Source: Karalla daura (taxonomy: Eukaryota > Chordata > Actinopteri > Chaetodontiformes > Leiognathidae). From it: a stretch of 64,000 nucleotides of DNA. The position numbers and the translations under genes were made by a program. Of this stretch, positions 39,675-52,367 are shown in pieces; position 1 is the stretch's first letter, and each line of letters starts with the position of its first letter. A model generated the notes under the pieces. That model saw only the letters and a program-made list of their open reading frames with translations. It did not search any database and was not told where the DNA came from. Location of the stretch: contig CM055188.1 of the NCBI GenBank assembly GCA_029224185.1, positions 5,891,001 through 5,955,000 of the forward strand, in the 5' to 3' direction.

Positions 39675-40884
39675 CTATCTGATTGTGTGTTTGCTAGCAT
39701 GCTCTTGCATATTTCTATCATTAAGGCAGAGCAAACAGAGGGTCACTGACAGCAGCAGGCCAGCCGAGCAAAACACATCTGTCAATAATGTGATTCATAA
39801 AGCACTTGGAATGATGAATGTTCTTGCTTCAGTGTCTCCAAATACTGGCAAGTAAATTCACCCAAATGAAAGCATTATTCCTTGCATAACATTTATGGAT
39901 TTGACGCTTGCACATCTGCAATCTGTCTGCCTGTCACTGGACATAACTGCACTTTGTGAGTTGCTGCACATTGCATAGTTGAAATGGTGGAGGAATTCTC
40001 TGATTACACTGTCATGGTTGCAATGTGAGGAATCTGACTTTGTCCTGGCAATGACTGTATTTTTTCATGTAAATTAGCATATAGGGCCATTTCAAACCGT
40101 ACAAGTCGTATCATAGTAGCAACAAGAAAAATAGTTATGTCACCAGCACTGCTTTTGCGTTGTTCAATGCTCTGGTAGCTCACCATGCTGGTCTTTTAGC
40201 CTAAGGGCCTGGACACACTAAGCTGACAGTTAGCTGTTGAGGCCATCGTAAGCATCAGCAGCTCTTGTCAGGGTGGTTGCTCATCAGAGGCCGTCAGTGG
40301 AGCATTTCCACTGACTGGCTTCTCAGAGGGAGAAAAAAATGGCAAACTGGCAGAACTGATTCTGATGTCTGAGAAAGGACAAGACCTTTTGCAAAGTACA
40401 TGCAACTGAAATGAGTTCTCTCTACATGGTGATGGGGCTCACACTTCAGGTCCATTCATGTTGTACGAAACTAGACTTGTGTAGAGCTTAAATACTCCCT
40501 TAAGTACTTTGTGTTGACTTGGTAGTTGAGAAATTCAGCCACCAAGTGGCAGCACTGAGTTCAGATTTTACTGCTGGGGCCGAGGTCGAATTTGCTCGTA
40601 CACAAACATAAGTCAATATGAATATGGATGCTCTCCGGAAGAGATCCAAAGAAAGGCAGCGCAGGAGACGGAGGTGGTTGTGGTATGCAGATGTAAACCC
40701 TCTTTCTGCTTATATGCTTACTCTCCTTCATTCCTTTCCAGCTGCTGTGAGCTACAGTGCCCCCACAATTTCCGGTGGGATAGTTTCTGCTTCATGTGTA
40801 TCGTATCCTCCCAGAGGAGCTCTTAAGAAGTTAGTGCGAAAGATCTTCTTAATGGATCTGGGAAAAATCAGGGGCTGTCTATCC

Positions 40885-40921
40885 AAAACAATGGATTCTC
40901 TGTTAGAGAATTCATTGTTTT
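40885..40921. other. 17-bp stem-loop
   Basis: AAAACAATGGATTCTCT, a 3-base loop (GTT), then AGAGAATTCATTGTTTT: 17 pairs with one G-T wobble. No known RNA family recognised. Confidence 0.5.
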
Positions 40922-41079
40922 ATTTTTTTCATTGTTAGTTCACCTTCTGTTATTTTGGTGCTGTTGCATAGTAGTGCTGCTGATGCATGACATAAAATAC
41001 TACGTTGTGACTTGGTATGTTATGTCACGTGTTATCACACATTGCAAACATAGAACTGCACTCCATCACTGCACCAAGA

Positions 41080-41280
41080 ACAGGGGCGCCCCTGTTGGTC
41101 AGTGCACAGGTCTTCAAACTGAGGACTTAGCTCCTCGGAGAGCTGCTCCTATCCTAGCACTACACCATGACACTCCTTCTAGACCCACCCTATGTACCTT
41201 GTTACTCTTCTTCATTGTAAGTCGCTTTGGATAAAAGCGTCTGCTAAATGCATAAATGTAAATGTAAATGTAAATGTAGA
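41080..41280 (+). repeat. Retroposon 3' tail (TGTAAGTCGCTTTGG type)
   Basis: Ends with 'tgtaagtcgctttggataaaagcgtctgctaaatg' and (TAAATG)n, the 3' tail shared by many fish SINE/LINE retroposons. It starts near a 14-bp palindrome CAGGGGCGCCCCTG (41082-41095). Confidence 0.75.
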
Positions 41281-44200
41281 ACTGAAGTGAGAAGATTGCC
41301 CCTATTATCCCACTCCAGCTATTTTAGCTCTATATCAGATGCATGATATCATTATCGAATTGGTGCATCCGCATAGGTGCACCTGGCCCAGCAAAGAAAT
41401 ATTGCTTCTCTTGAACAAGTTGTACAGGGCCAAGGACCAGTTCTTCAGATTTGGAAGCAGAAAGAATAGTTCAAAATTAAGCACCTGTGTAGGACCAGCA
41501 CAGGAACTGCTTTGTCGGCCAAGGATGCATGGGTTTTGCATTGGCGACTAGCATCACAACCACAGTTATGTACCCCCTCGTCATTTTCTAGCATCTCTCC
41601 ACACGGTACACATGCAAGCACATACACACACATAAAATTTGGACTTTGTTAAATGTACAGTTGCACACCACTAAACCAGATTGAAGCTTCAGGCAGATTT
41701 CTCTTTCTTTAAACAGCCAGTCAATCTGTCGAAATAATTATTATTTTTTTTCCTGTCACAGGCCTTGAAACATGTTTGCAATTTTCCCAGTGTGGTGAAG
41801 TGTTTGTTTATGCTCTGTGTCACTGCAGCTATTGAGAAAACCTGGTCAGTTGGACACAGCTGCACTCCCACAGGGGTGCTTGAAGTAGACCTAATCAGGA
41901 TTCATTAATTTATGCTGCTCCTTACAAGTCATCCGAACAGTCTGGTTTGTGTTAGCTGGTCTTTGTGGCTGCATGCACCTTGTTGCCACAGTTATTCACA
42001 CTCAGTGCAGTGAATGGAAAATGTTGCAGGAGTCACAGAATGTGATGTGGGGCCATTTATGTTGCAATACTTCACTGTCTGTTCTTGCCAAAGCATTTCT
42101 ATAGTGTTTTTTGAGCTCACTTGTCATTCATTCCCTTTCCCTCTCTTGGATCTCATTCCAGCTGTGCATATGGTTGCATTTACAATGGGAGCGTTCAAAA
42201 AAGCAGAGCTTAGTAAAACAAAATTGCTCATCTTGGGAGCTTTTAAGTATTCCCTCTACAAAAGAGCTTGCTGAAACCACAAGTGAGGCAATGTTGTAAT
42301 ACATATTATACTATCCAACTCCCATCTCAATTTGGTGGGGTAAGGGATCATTTTAATTGATTCACTTCCTACACAGGCAGTCAGATACCATTAGTTTTAA
42401 CCTCCAGTGGTTACCACTAATTTATTTTTCCATGATGAGCCTGAAAAACCTCTCGCTGAAGTAGGGCTGTACCAATCTCACAATTGTATTGAAATAACTT
42501 GTGCCTTTCAATTAAATTCTTGAGTTGAATTTGAACTGAGGTAGCAGACAGGATGCAGAGTTTTAGTTCAATTTAAGGATGTGGAAGTGAAATTCAATGC
42601 AATTCAAAGAAATCCATACGCATTATCTGGGTATACTGCCTAACAATAAAACCAAAATTGAAAAAGTTATGTAAACAGCTGATTAAATTTGGAAAGGATT
42701 TGAAAACATTTTTGACTCTCATGATTACATATTGCACAGTACCATGACTTTTGAGTGATCAAGTTAATAGTAAAATCCAACCTAAAACAATACGACAATA
42801 TAAAAATAAAACTTAGCTTTCTTAGCTGACTACCATCCCAGCATTAGACTCCTGTCTAACCCCTATCCATCCCTGGATTATCTTAATAAACTGTTGTCAT
42901 TCTCCCACAAGGGGTCAGTGCAGGAGCCGGTGACCTGTGTGTGGTCTTGAGGGCCAGTCTGTCATCACCAGCAACATTGCCACTCCCACAGACCTTGGCT
43001 TCAGTTGACTGATGAGCAGCCAAAGTAATCTATCTGTCTTTGAGCTCCTATATTCATCCAGTTTCCACATTTGCACACATGTATACATACCCAGTCACAA
43101 GCACACACTGCACACATTGATTTACAGTCAGCTACAGAAGGGATGCCATTTATAAAAGACCTCCAAGCTGCTCTCTGTTTGTTTGTTTGCATTTGTGATT
43201 ATGGTTTGGCAGGTTTCACTCTCTGCTCTCATGTCTCATCCACAGCACAGCATCAAAATACATTTTTATATACTTCTTTATATGGAGCTATCCTGTGAAA
43301 GCGAACCAGATCTAAACATTTTTGATTAAGGATTTGCAGAATGAATAAATTGTTTTCCATTTAAGTAAAACCGATGTTTCAATCATTACTGAAACACAAT
43401 TCTCTGCATTCTAGCCACCTTCCTTGAAGCTTTTGATGAATCAGTCATTAAACATGCCAGGAGTTGACGCAAAAGTAGCAAAGGTGAAATAAAATGTATT
43501 CTGTTCCAGAGGAAGCATTGTTGGTTTGTTGAAATGATGATTGAATGATGGCAGAGGACCAGTCCCTCTAAGTTCCACTTCTAACTACTTCCTCATGTGA
43601 GTACTACTTTTTTTTTCTTACTATATCTTCACCCCATTTCTCTCACTGTGGTGACCACCCCTCCGTCCCAAAAAGTCACCCTTTCATCACTCTTCGCATC
43701 AATGCTACGGAACAAAAGCCCTCAAATCTGTCACTGAAGTGCCTGTGCCCCCTTCGCCCACTTCCCCCTTCAAGTGATCACTCAGCTGATGAAAAAGCCA
43801 TGATGTTAATGGCTCATTTCTCCTGGATGGATTTCAGATTCCTCCCTTCTTTTCCCTTGTGTTTGGTTCATTCTTTCCCTCTTATTGCTGTGTGTCTGTC
43901 AGTGGTTGATGAGCTTAACGTAGTTGGTTTGGAGTATGAGGGTTTTATGGGCTGGAATGACAAGATTAGTGAAGTGCATGTGTATGATTTTCTGTGTGTG
44001 ATACTGCAGTAGCTTAGAGATTCTGTGCTCTCTGCATATTTGGATGATTGCTGCACATTATTCAGCCTTCACAGATGCTTTTTCAGGCACTGAGTTACTG
44101 AGTTGTCCTCCAGATCTTGGATGAGTGTAATGAGACAGTGATTCCCAAGTTATTCTTTTTTGGCTTGGCCCATGCACTTTGCAGTGAAGGCCTAACTTCA

Positions 44201-47200
44201 AGAAACAATCAAACCGAAGTTACAGGTTGGACAAGTTCTAATATTTAATCTGCAGCTTCAAGCAGGAAAAAGTTCTCAACTCAAATACTCAAATAATTTA
44301 ATTTCAGTATTTGCTTAAGTTCTAAAAAAGCAAAGGTGCTCAATATATTATAAGGAAAAATAAAAGAAAATAGTAAGAGTCAAAATGAGACACACATGAG
44401 AAATGTCTGCCACAGATTAATACAGAAGTGTCCTGATGTCGACAGCCTCTGTTATGAGATACTTTTGCTGGTTTAAGGTGCTCTCACCATGCATAAAGTT
44501 CACTGACTTTAAATATTTACTTTTGAATCTCTATATTCTATAATCTCTATATTTTTGTAAGAATGAATGCGATTCTCAATAAAATACAAACATGTATGTG
44601 AAGCTTTCTGATCTGAAGTAAATGTGTATCATAGAATTATTAATTACTCATGAAGTTCATTGCATTGAGACTATTTGATATAATTCCTACCTCTTTGATC
44701 CTGTAAGCTTAGAACTTGTTTGTGGTAATAAATTAATTCCCTTTGAAAGTGCAGCTTCCACACCAAAAAATATCAGTTGTATTTCTTGTTTTACGTCTGC
44801 AAAAGATGGTTGAAAACATCTCTCAATAACCAAAACATTTCATCTTTTTTAATTGAAGTTGACCAGAAACTGATTCTTCTTCTAATAAATCCAGTAAATT
44901 CCTCTTTACAGTGTGGGGGATTTTTTGGGGGACTGCATGAGACAAACTTGACAGCAATTTGGTAAAATGATAGGTTCTAGATTAGGTTAAAGCATGAAAC
45001 TATGTCTTGACTGTTTATTTGATGTAACATGTTTTCATACAGTGTCAAAGACTTGCACAGTTGCTTGTCATCATCACAAACTTGTTTACAGCAACCTTTG
45101 TTTTTAATTAAAAAATGAATTAAACAACAACCACACTTAGGGGTTGGTAGGACAATTTATTTACTGTATAACTCCTGCAGTCATATGCTAATGGAAAACA
45201 GGAATGAGGCAAAGCTTTTTTGCCTCTGTTCTTGTAATCAAAGTTGAGCAAAGGGCAAGTTGATATAGTGTTTTTTCAAAGAACGGTGTGTTGTATAATT
45301 TTAACCCTTGTTACCACTTTTTTTACCCCATTTTTTCTGGGCTCAATGCATGCTCCCAGACGAGGAGTATGACTCTGTCCCAAGGACAGACCATGATTGA
45401 CTCCCGTTGTTTTTTCATCACAAAATAAGATGGTTCATCCACCAGCCTTGTTTATCTAGAGAAGGGTTCTACGGGGGTTTGCCCAGTGGACACTGCCAGG
45501 TCTTCTGTGGTTAGCAAACCCTGGCTTCCACTCTCAAAGCAACAACACACACATGTCATCTTGCTGCTTCTGTTGGGTAAATAGGCATCACACCAACAAA
45601 CCAACCTTCTCTACTTCTCTACCATTGCTTGCAAACTGCTTTTCAATAGCTACTGATGGACAAGTGCTGAGGATGATAGCACCTGATCTGCTTTGTGATG
45701 TCACTTCAAGATGGATAGCCACAGCAAGTGGAGATGTGGGTAGTGGATAAGGGAAGTTGAGGCTCCATTAATGTCATTGAGCTGATATTACACTGGTTTT
45801 ACCTTAATCCAGGAGCTCAGTTTGGAGGTGTTTTTGGAAATCTGGTCAATGCCCTTTATACATGATTGGAGAGTTTGGCACAACTATGGCAGGATAAAAT
45901 AGAAACAGTATATCTGTTTTAAAAATATATTTTTTTCCCCCGATATATCAAAGTGCAGCAGTGATCACAAAATGCTCACATCAAATTTTATTTCAGTTTT
46001 GGAAACAGAAAGAACATTCACTAGATTTGAATCAAATATTCACTGTGGTCTGTTGCATATTGGTCCCTTTGGGCATTCTCAAACACTTCATCACATGAGG
46101 CTGAGCTTCAGAAACCAAACTGTTTGAAGTTTGTATTCAAAGGCTGGTCAGCAAAGAGTTTCTCATGAACCAATACTTTCCTGTGCAGCTGGTGTGAAAC
46201 ACAACAACAGAAGTTACTTTGCACCCACTCAGCTTAATATAAATCTAATCATCTGCTTTTAATGTTGACAGGTTCTCTCTTTAGGCTGAAGAAATGCTCA
46301 GGTCCACACAGCATCTGTTCAGGGCCCACAGCTCAGTCTTGCCCATCTCCTTTACTAGACTTGAACGCTTCCCAGACATCAACTGCCAGTATACTACAAC
46401 AGCAGCAAGGTATTGAGGGTGGGATTGGGGTGGCGGGTGGTAGGGGTGCGCTCCTGGATGATGATTATATGTGAGCAGATGCCTCCTCCTGTCTGTGCCC
46501 CACCACTCATCACCTTAATCAGCCCTGATGGCCAAAATGCTGTGCTTCTGTCGTGGGGTTTACTGCGGTTGGAGAGTCAGCACAGCACAGCAGCCTGAGG
46601 TGAGGTTAGCAACGGCAGTCTTCTGTTATTCTAACCATTAACATAATGGCAACATTAGTTCCAGGGCCACGCCTCCCTGCTCCTAGGGAACCATTGTTTA
46701 TAGGCACCAGGCAGAGCTCTTTTTAAACTTCTTGACCACAGATCTTACCACCCCTTTGAAGACAAAGAGGAAAACAGGAGAACACAGACTGACTATTTAT
46801 TAATCCAGCATCAGCATAGGTTTTTGTTTTTATTTTCCAAAGTGCTGATCCACATGTTGAACCTTGCAAATAATTTGAACTCTGACAAATCAAGTACTGG
46901 CTTCAACATAATTCTGAATTTCGCTTTCGTAATCTCTTTCTTTTCTTTGTGTTCTGCCATGTATTCTCTAAACCAAATCCACAAGTGTGCAGCTGATTTC
47001 TCATGCAAAAGTATTTATCTTATTGATTTTACACTGTAAAAGCTTTGGATTATGAAGAAAATCTGTTGCAATATATATTCTTCAAGCAAAGTTTCCATCA
47101 CACATAACCTTCATATTGTGCTGGTACTCACCCTGCCATATGCAGAGCAGCCACAGTCCACTTGACAGGTGATTGAAGTGTCTGTTTGTCATGTTCTCTT

Positions 47201-47482
47201 TGTCCACAGACATTCACACACTACTAAAAAAAGTGGGATCTGGGAAATCCAGTGCTCAGTGAGCTTCCTGTCAATGAGAGGCAATGGTGTGGGATATCAC
47301 CAAAAACACATGCATGATGAGACTAGTAATCCCAGAAACTCTGCTCCGCCGTCCCCCCTCGTCTTCACACCATTCTTTACGTCCTCTTCTCCTCTTCCAT
47401 GGTCTGATAAAAAATGTCCTGAGATCGCACACTTCACACAGCGTCTCCAATCGGTGCTTTCCTTAAGTTGCAGAGAGAGAAT

Positions 47483-47502
47483 TCTCTCTCTCTCTCTCTC
47501 TG
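47483..47502. repeat. (TC)n microsatellite
   Basis: TC dinucleotides. Confidence 0.9.
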
Positions 47503-47592
47503 TTTCTTTCTCCTACCCCTCCCCTTCAATCTCACACTGTGGCCTCACTATTGTGCAGCCCTGTGGGTCTGAGCCACTTGATGCATGTGCAG

Positions 47593-47593
<1 letters not shown>

Positions 47594-47640
<47 letters not shown>
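47594..47640. repeat. (TG)n microsatellite
   Basis: About 23 uninterrupted TG units. Confidence 0.97.
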
Positions 47641-47641
<1 letters not shown>

Positions 47642-47760
47642 CGCAAATGTGAGCGAGAGGATTTGTGTGCTCGCTGTTGTCTGGCTCTTACAGTCTTAAA
47701 CTGAGTGGAAGAGTGAGAGGCGAGGTGTGGGGAGGGTGAAGAGAGAGAAAATTTCAGTGT

Positions 47761-47765
<5 letters not shown>

Positions 47766-47800
<35 letters not shown>
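47766..47800. repeat. (TG)n microsatellite
   Basis: About 17 uninterrupted TG units, 125 bp from the previous tract. Confidence 0.97.
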
Positions 47801-47801
<1 letters not shown>

Positions 47802-49354
47802 CTGGGTGGGGGGATTCACTTCCAAAAGCAGAGGCTCCAGGGAGCTTTTAGAGCAAGGTGTAAAAGTGCAGTGGTGAAGAGGAGTTAAAATTGCAACCAC
47901 ATCTGATGGTTCATCTAAGTTATAAGAACCACAAAACCTGTAGTCAAATGGAGGAGTGGTAAATTAAGTTTGTTGTGCTTGAGTGTTTGCTGCAGAAGCT
48001 AGACATGTGTGGAGCTGGTAAGCATCCACACAAAATGCAGAAATTCACCTCTGAAGTTATCATATTTAAATGCTGTTTGTGTTTGTTTGCCAAGTTGGTG
48101 ACCAACATCTGGATGCTAATAATCTCTGATTGTAAATCAGCTTCTGTCTCAACACTTGTAAGTAAGTATTTCATGGGTTGCTGTTAAAGGCAGACAGAAG
48201 TGTGTAATTGGTTAAATGTTTAAATGTCAAATGTTTCAACAAAGCAGAGACACCTTATCATTCTTTATTTTATCCCTTTGACCTAATTGTTAAGCATGTT
48301 AATTCATCATTTTGCATATATTGGGTAGATTACTCAAACCAAAGACCCCTCCGCAGAACCATTTCTCTAAATCCAGTGGACAGACATATTTGGTCTCTTG
48401 ACAATTAGGGATCTTGAACAAAACAGCAACAAATTTCTCAGTTTCTCTGAGTATTCCACAGACCTCACAATGGAGAGTTTTCATTGGAACTGTTCTACCA
48501 AAGAAATGGCCACATCACAGAAAATTGTGATGGTGAGGTCTTTGGCTCATTTAGGTCAGTGGGAATGCTGTGTCTGGAAAAAAAGCGGTTTGTCAAAAGT
48601 CCATTTTCTAATTCTGGCAGTGCAACAGAAACAGTTTTTACTCACCTCCATCTTGTTGGGGCAGAGACTGATGGACAAATACATCAAACCTGCCTGCATG
48701 ACTGTGACCCATTAGAAAAGGGGAAAGCAAGACATTTTTTGGTCATTTTGGTGAACTATCCATTTCTGATGAGAGAAAACCAGCAACAAAATCAAATAGT
48801 CTGGACCCAAATCTGCAGTAGCTCCACACATAGGTTTTTCCACAAAACTGTATCACACTATAAGAAAGGCTTGTGCCCACACAAATGCTCCAGTCACACT
48901 GGTTCCAGGCATCTGTGTATGCATGTGGTCTGCTGGCACTGTTGATACTGCTGACCACTGCAGAGGTAAAGACAGTTTCAAAGCAGCTGCCAAGAGAGAG
49001 CTGGCAGCACATCCACATTGGATGGGCTGACTCGAGCCATGGCACTTGGTGGTGACTGCAAACACTCCCTACACCATTTCCCATGCTGTCAACAGCCAAT
49101 GCAATTGGGCTGAAGAGTTTTACCACCAATGCTGTTTAATATGGCAGATCTTTAATGCATCATCTTGTTTATATTAATGTCTCCAGTTGTCAGTTTGCAT
49201 GTTCAAAGAGGTAGTGCAAAGCCTGTATCCTATGGTCCAGGTTATTAAACACTTCAGTGATGGAGTTAGAGAATGACGCAGTCTTGTGCAGTGCAATGTA
49301 GTCTTTTCATTTTCAGGAGCACTTAAAGAGGTGCCTTCAGTTTTCTTCTCTGAA

Positions 49355-49382
49355 CCTTTTTACACTGGAAAGTGTAAAAAGG
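49355..49382. other. Perfect 12-bp stem with GGAA tetraloop
   Basis: CCTTTTTACACT-GGAA-AGTGTAAAAAGG. If transcribed from the plus strand, the loop is a GNRA tetraloop. No known family recognised. Confidence 0.6.
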
Positions 49383-50216
49383 CTTTAGTCTTGTGTTTTT
49401 TTGTGCTCTGTAGAACAACCAAAACTGGAACATGATGTGCTAATGTTTCTTCTTTGTACTTTGTAAATAATTTCATTATATAAAATAATCATATCTTCTA
49501 ATAACCATGTGTTCTTTATTTTGTTTGCCCAGAAACATTGCTGCTGTTTGAACTTTTGAAATTCTTTGACATTTTACCTTCAAATCCCATCTCATCAGTT
49601 TGAGGCAATAAAATGTATTTTTAGTTGAGGTTCGGGAATAATAATGGTTTGTGAAAATGTCTCAGTAAACAAACTGTAGCTCTGCATACATCCTCCATTT
49701 TAAACCATGATTGTAGTCTTTCACCTGAATATAATGCCATGACAGCTCAAACATAATCATCAGAAACACTTTAATGAGGCTGAAACAGAAATAACACAAA
49801 ATTATTATTATTATTATGAGGAGACATTTACCTAAACGTAGTGTTTAGATAATCTGGATCAGAGTTTTACTTAGATGATCTGACTCTTCCAAGTCCTTGC
49901 CTTTTTAACCTAAAATGTTGAAGAACAGAGGCAGAGCCAGTGGCCTGTCTCTGGCCATCTTGTTTGTCTTTAGATGGTCCATTTTGAACTGCTGCTGGTC
50001 ATAGTTAACATTTGGACAGGGTCTTGTGTAATTATTGATGGATGAGCCTCTGGCTCAGTGCTAACTTGCTGTGGCAGACCCAACAGAGAGCAAAGAGACG
50101 GAGGACAGAAACCACTGATCTCTGATCCCAGATCTTACAGCTGGCTCCCTTGGGAGGACTTTACCTGGTGAGGCAGCAGCTTTGATCCTCTCAGGGTCCT
50201 CTCAGGAATATGCATG

Positions 50217-50218
<2 letters not shown>

Positions 50219-50281
<63 letters not shown>
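50219..50281. repeat. (CA)n microsatellite
   Basis: About 31 uninterrupted CA units. Confidence 0.98.
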
Positions 50282-50284
<3 letters not shown>

Positions 50285-50405
50285 CATATCACTCACATCA
50301 CTGAGTGCATGCACACATATCTATGTATGTAAATGCATCCACATACAGTTTCTTCATTTCACTGTTCACTCCTGCTTTTCAGTTTTCCATTCCTCATCTT
50401 TGCCT

Positions 50406-50423
50406 ACACACACACACACACAC
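50406..50423. repeat. (CA)n microsatellite
   Basis: Short CA run. Confidence 0.85.
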
Positions 50424-50605
50424 TCAAGTTGGCACGAGTCACCTAAGAACATACAGTCAACACTATTTAATAATCAAATAATTTCTCAATCCTGTAACTA
50501 ATACCCTTCCACTGTGCTCAAGCTATCACCCATGGTGGGCTATGTGTGTGGTGCGTGTTTGCTTGGGCACGTACCCTGTACAGCTACACAGGCACACACA
50601 AGCAC

Positions 50606-50731
<126 letters not shown>

Positions 50732-51289
50732 CCACACTTGAGTGCATACACAGCCAGCATATTCACACAGAACTTCAGACTGGGTTCATTCATGCTGGTA
50801 ACTCAGATTTGTGGATGTCTGGATCGAGGCACTTCTTGGTCTCTGCGAATGATTAGCGCCCCATTAGGATGAAAAGTCAATGAGCATCAATACATCACTG
50901 ACAGAGACCAGAGTGCTTTGGCTGTTATTATTATATTAATATTAGTATTACCCAGAATTGTCTTGTACAAAGCTGTGTGCCTGAGTATTTAAAGGACTAT
51001 ACTAGTCCATGAATTCTGGGGTGACTGAGGTTTTTATTCTTCAGACTTAAGACAGCAGTTTCTGCTTTGAACCAGTGACAATTCAGGTCATTCATCAGTC
51101 AATATTTTGTTTTTAAAAATGATTTATTGGCGGGTGAAACACCAATTGTTTATTTGAGAACAAAATTAAAAATGCTGAAAGAAATTCAGTTTTTAAGTTA
51201 AATTTCTGATATTCTCCAAACCTCATCTAACATGACTCATGATTTCATTTTTTAACTAGAAAATTCCAGAGTTCCAGAGTGAAATTTTG

Positions 51290-51915
51290 AGAGTGCTCCG
51301 AAACCTGTGCCCGCCATCAAGTCACTAGCTGCCCCAAACCCCCCCGGCCCTGATGCGATTTGGTGTGTCTACTATGAAAACTGAGGCCACAGTCGCGAGT
51401 AGAAGTGTAAAGTTTAACTTTGATCGCAGTGGTCGAAAAATGAATGGGGGGTTATGGAGAGAAGAGGCTGCGCTGGCCTGACTCTGAGGCTCGCCGTTTA
51501 AATTTTACAAAGCGCTCAGGTTTATGGCCAGCATCGCACGAGAGAGCACAAATTTGCCTACAAAAGTGGAAAAAAGAATTTGTCTACTGCTTACGGTTTG
51601 GCTGGGAGCAGCATGAAAAGAGCAAATTGAGAGGTGATTTTTCAGTCATCCCGCACTCTGACAGTTGGTCTCTCCCCACTCTAACTTTTCAAAAAACGCC
51701 AAACTCACATGTATTTGAGAGGGCCTGGATGAAAAACGGCACAAGGTATCAACATGCTGTCGGGTACGGGCAGAGAGGACAAGTTTTCCTGCGTTTTGAA
51801 GTTTGAACGAAGTTTCTACGACAACGTATGGCTTGGCAGCGAATGTTTGTTTGAGGGCGATTTTTGGAATTTTCTGGTTTTTCCCATTCATTTCTTATGG
51901 GATTTTTTGCTCTTT
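51290..51915 (+). repeat. A-B dispersed repeat, copy 2 (order B-A)
   Basis: Block B (51340-51670) matches 23380-23690 and block A (51718-51915, 'gagagggcctgg…tatcaacatg…gaagtttctacgacaacgtatgg…cccattcatttcttatggga') matches 23087-23280, with the block order reversed relative to copy 1. A 120-codon frame (51444-51806) runs through it and shares the block-B reading frame with copy 1. Confidence 0.75.
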
Positions 51916-52204
51916 CTGAGCACTTTTTGGCTTCTGCGGGGCCAAAAAGTGTTATTTTTCCATCCGTCTTTGTCAATTTTTAGGCTGCTATATACCAACG
52001 CGTGCGGGAGAGCGTCCTGAACAATTTGTCCTTTTAAAATGTCCAGAATCTGGATCGTTTGGCGACAGCGGCCAATTAACTGATTTTGCCAGTTTTTGGC
52101 CCCTTTTGACGGGGTCGAAGGACTTGCTGGGGCCGAGCCGCACGTTTTGATGTATCGTTTGTGTGTCTGCGATGAGCGGTTCTAGAGATACGCTCGACCG
52201 AAAT

Positions 52205-52367
52205 TTCACTATAATAATAAGAAGAATAAACACGGTGAATAATAGTGCTCCCTTTCGGAGCACTAATAAACACGGTGGAGAGTAATAGTGCTCCTTTCGG
52301 AGGGCTAATAATAATAAGAAGAACAAACACGGTGTGGAGTAATAGTGCTCCCTTTCGGAGCACTAAT
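52205..52367 (+). repeat. Three tandem ~60-bp units with AGTGCTCC…GGAGCACT hairpins
   Basis: Each unit reads 'aaacacggtg…agtaatagtgctccctttcggagcactaata'. The stem TAGTGCTCC/GGAGCACTA is perfect in units 1 and 3 and broken in unit 2 (GGAGGGCTA). This is a known style of fish repeat; it appears to form the right end of the repeat block starting at 51290. Confidence 0.75.

Noticed and set aside
40203..40330. 'gggcctggacacactaagc' as a hAT-type MITE start
   Set aside because: I could not find the matching inverted end within the following kilobase.
40618..40938. Arg-rich 106-codon frame
   Set aside because: The Arg run comes from a purine-rich stretch, and the frame then runs through a hairpin and repeat-like DNA with no recognised domain.
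48484..48945. 153-codon frame upstream of apcdd1l
   Set aside because: Overlaps other frames on both strands, has no recognisable motif, and shows random-looking composition with no splice context.
50165..50199. Possible apcdd1l first exon with donor CAG|GTAAAG on the minus strand
   Set aside because: The only in-frame ATG gives a short hydrophilic peptide, not a signal peptide, and the sequence directly adjoins a CA microsatellite.
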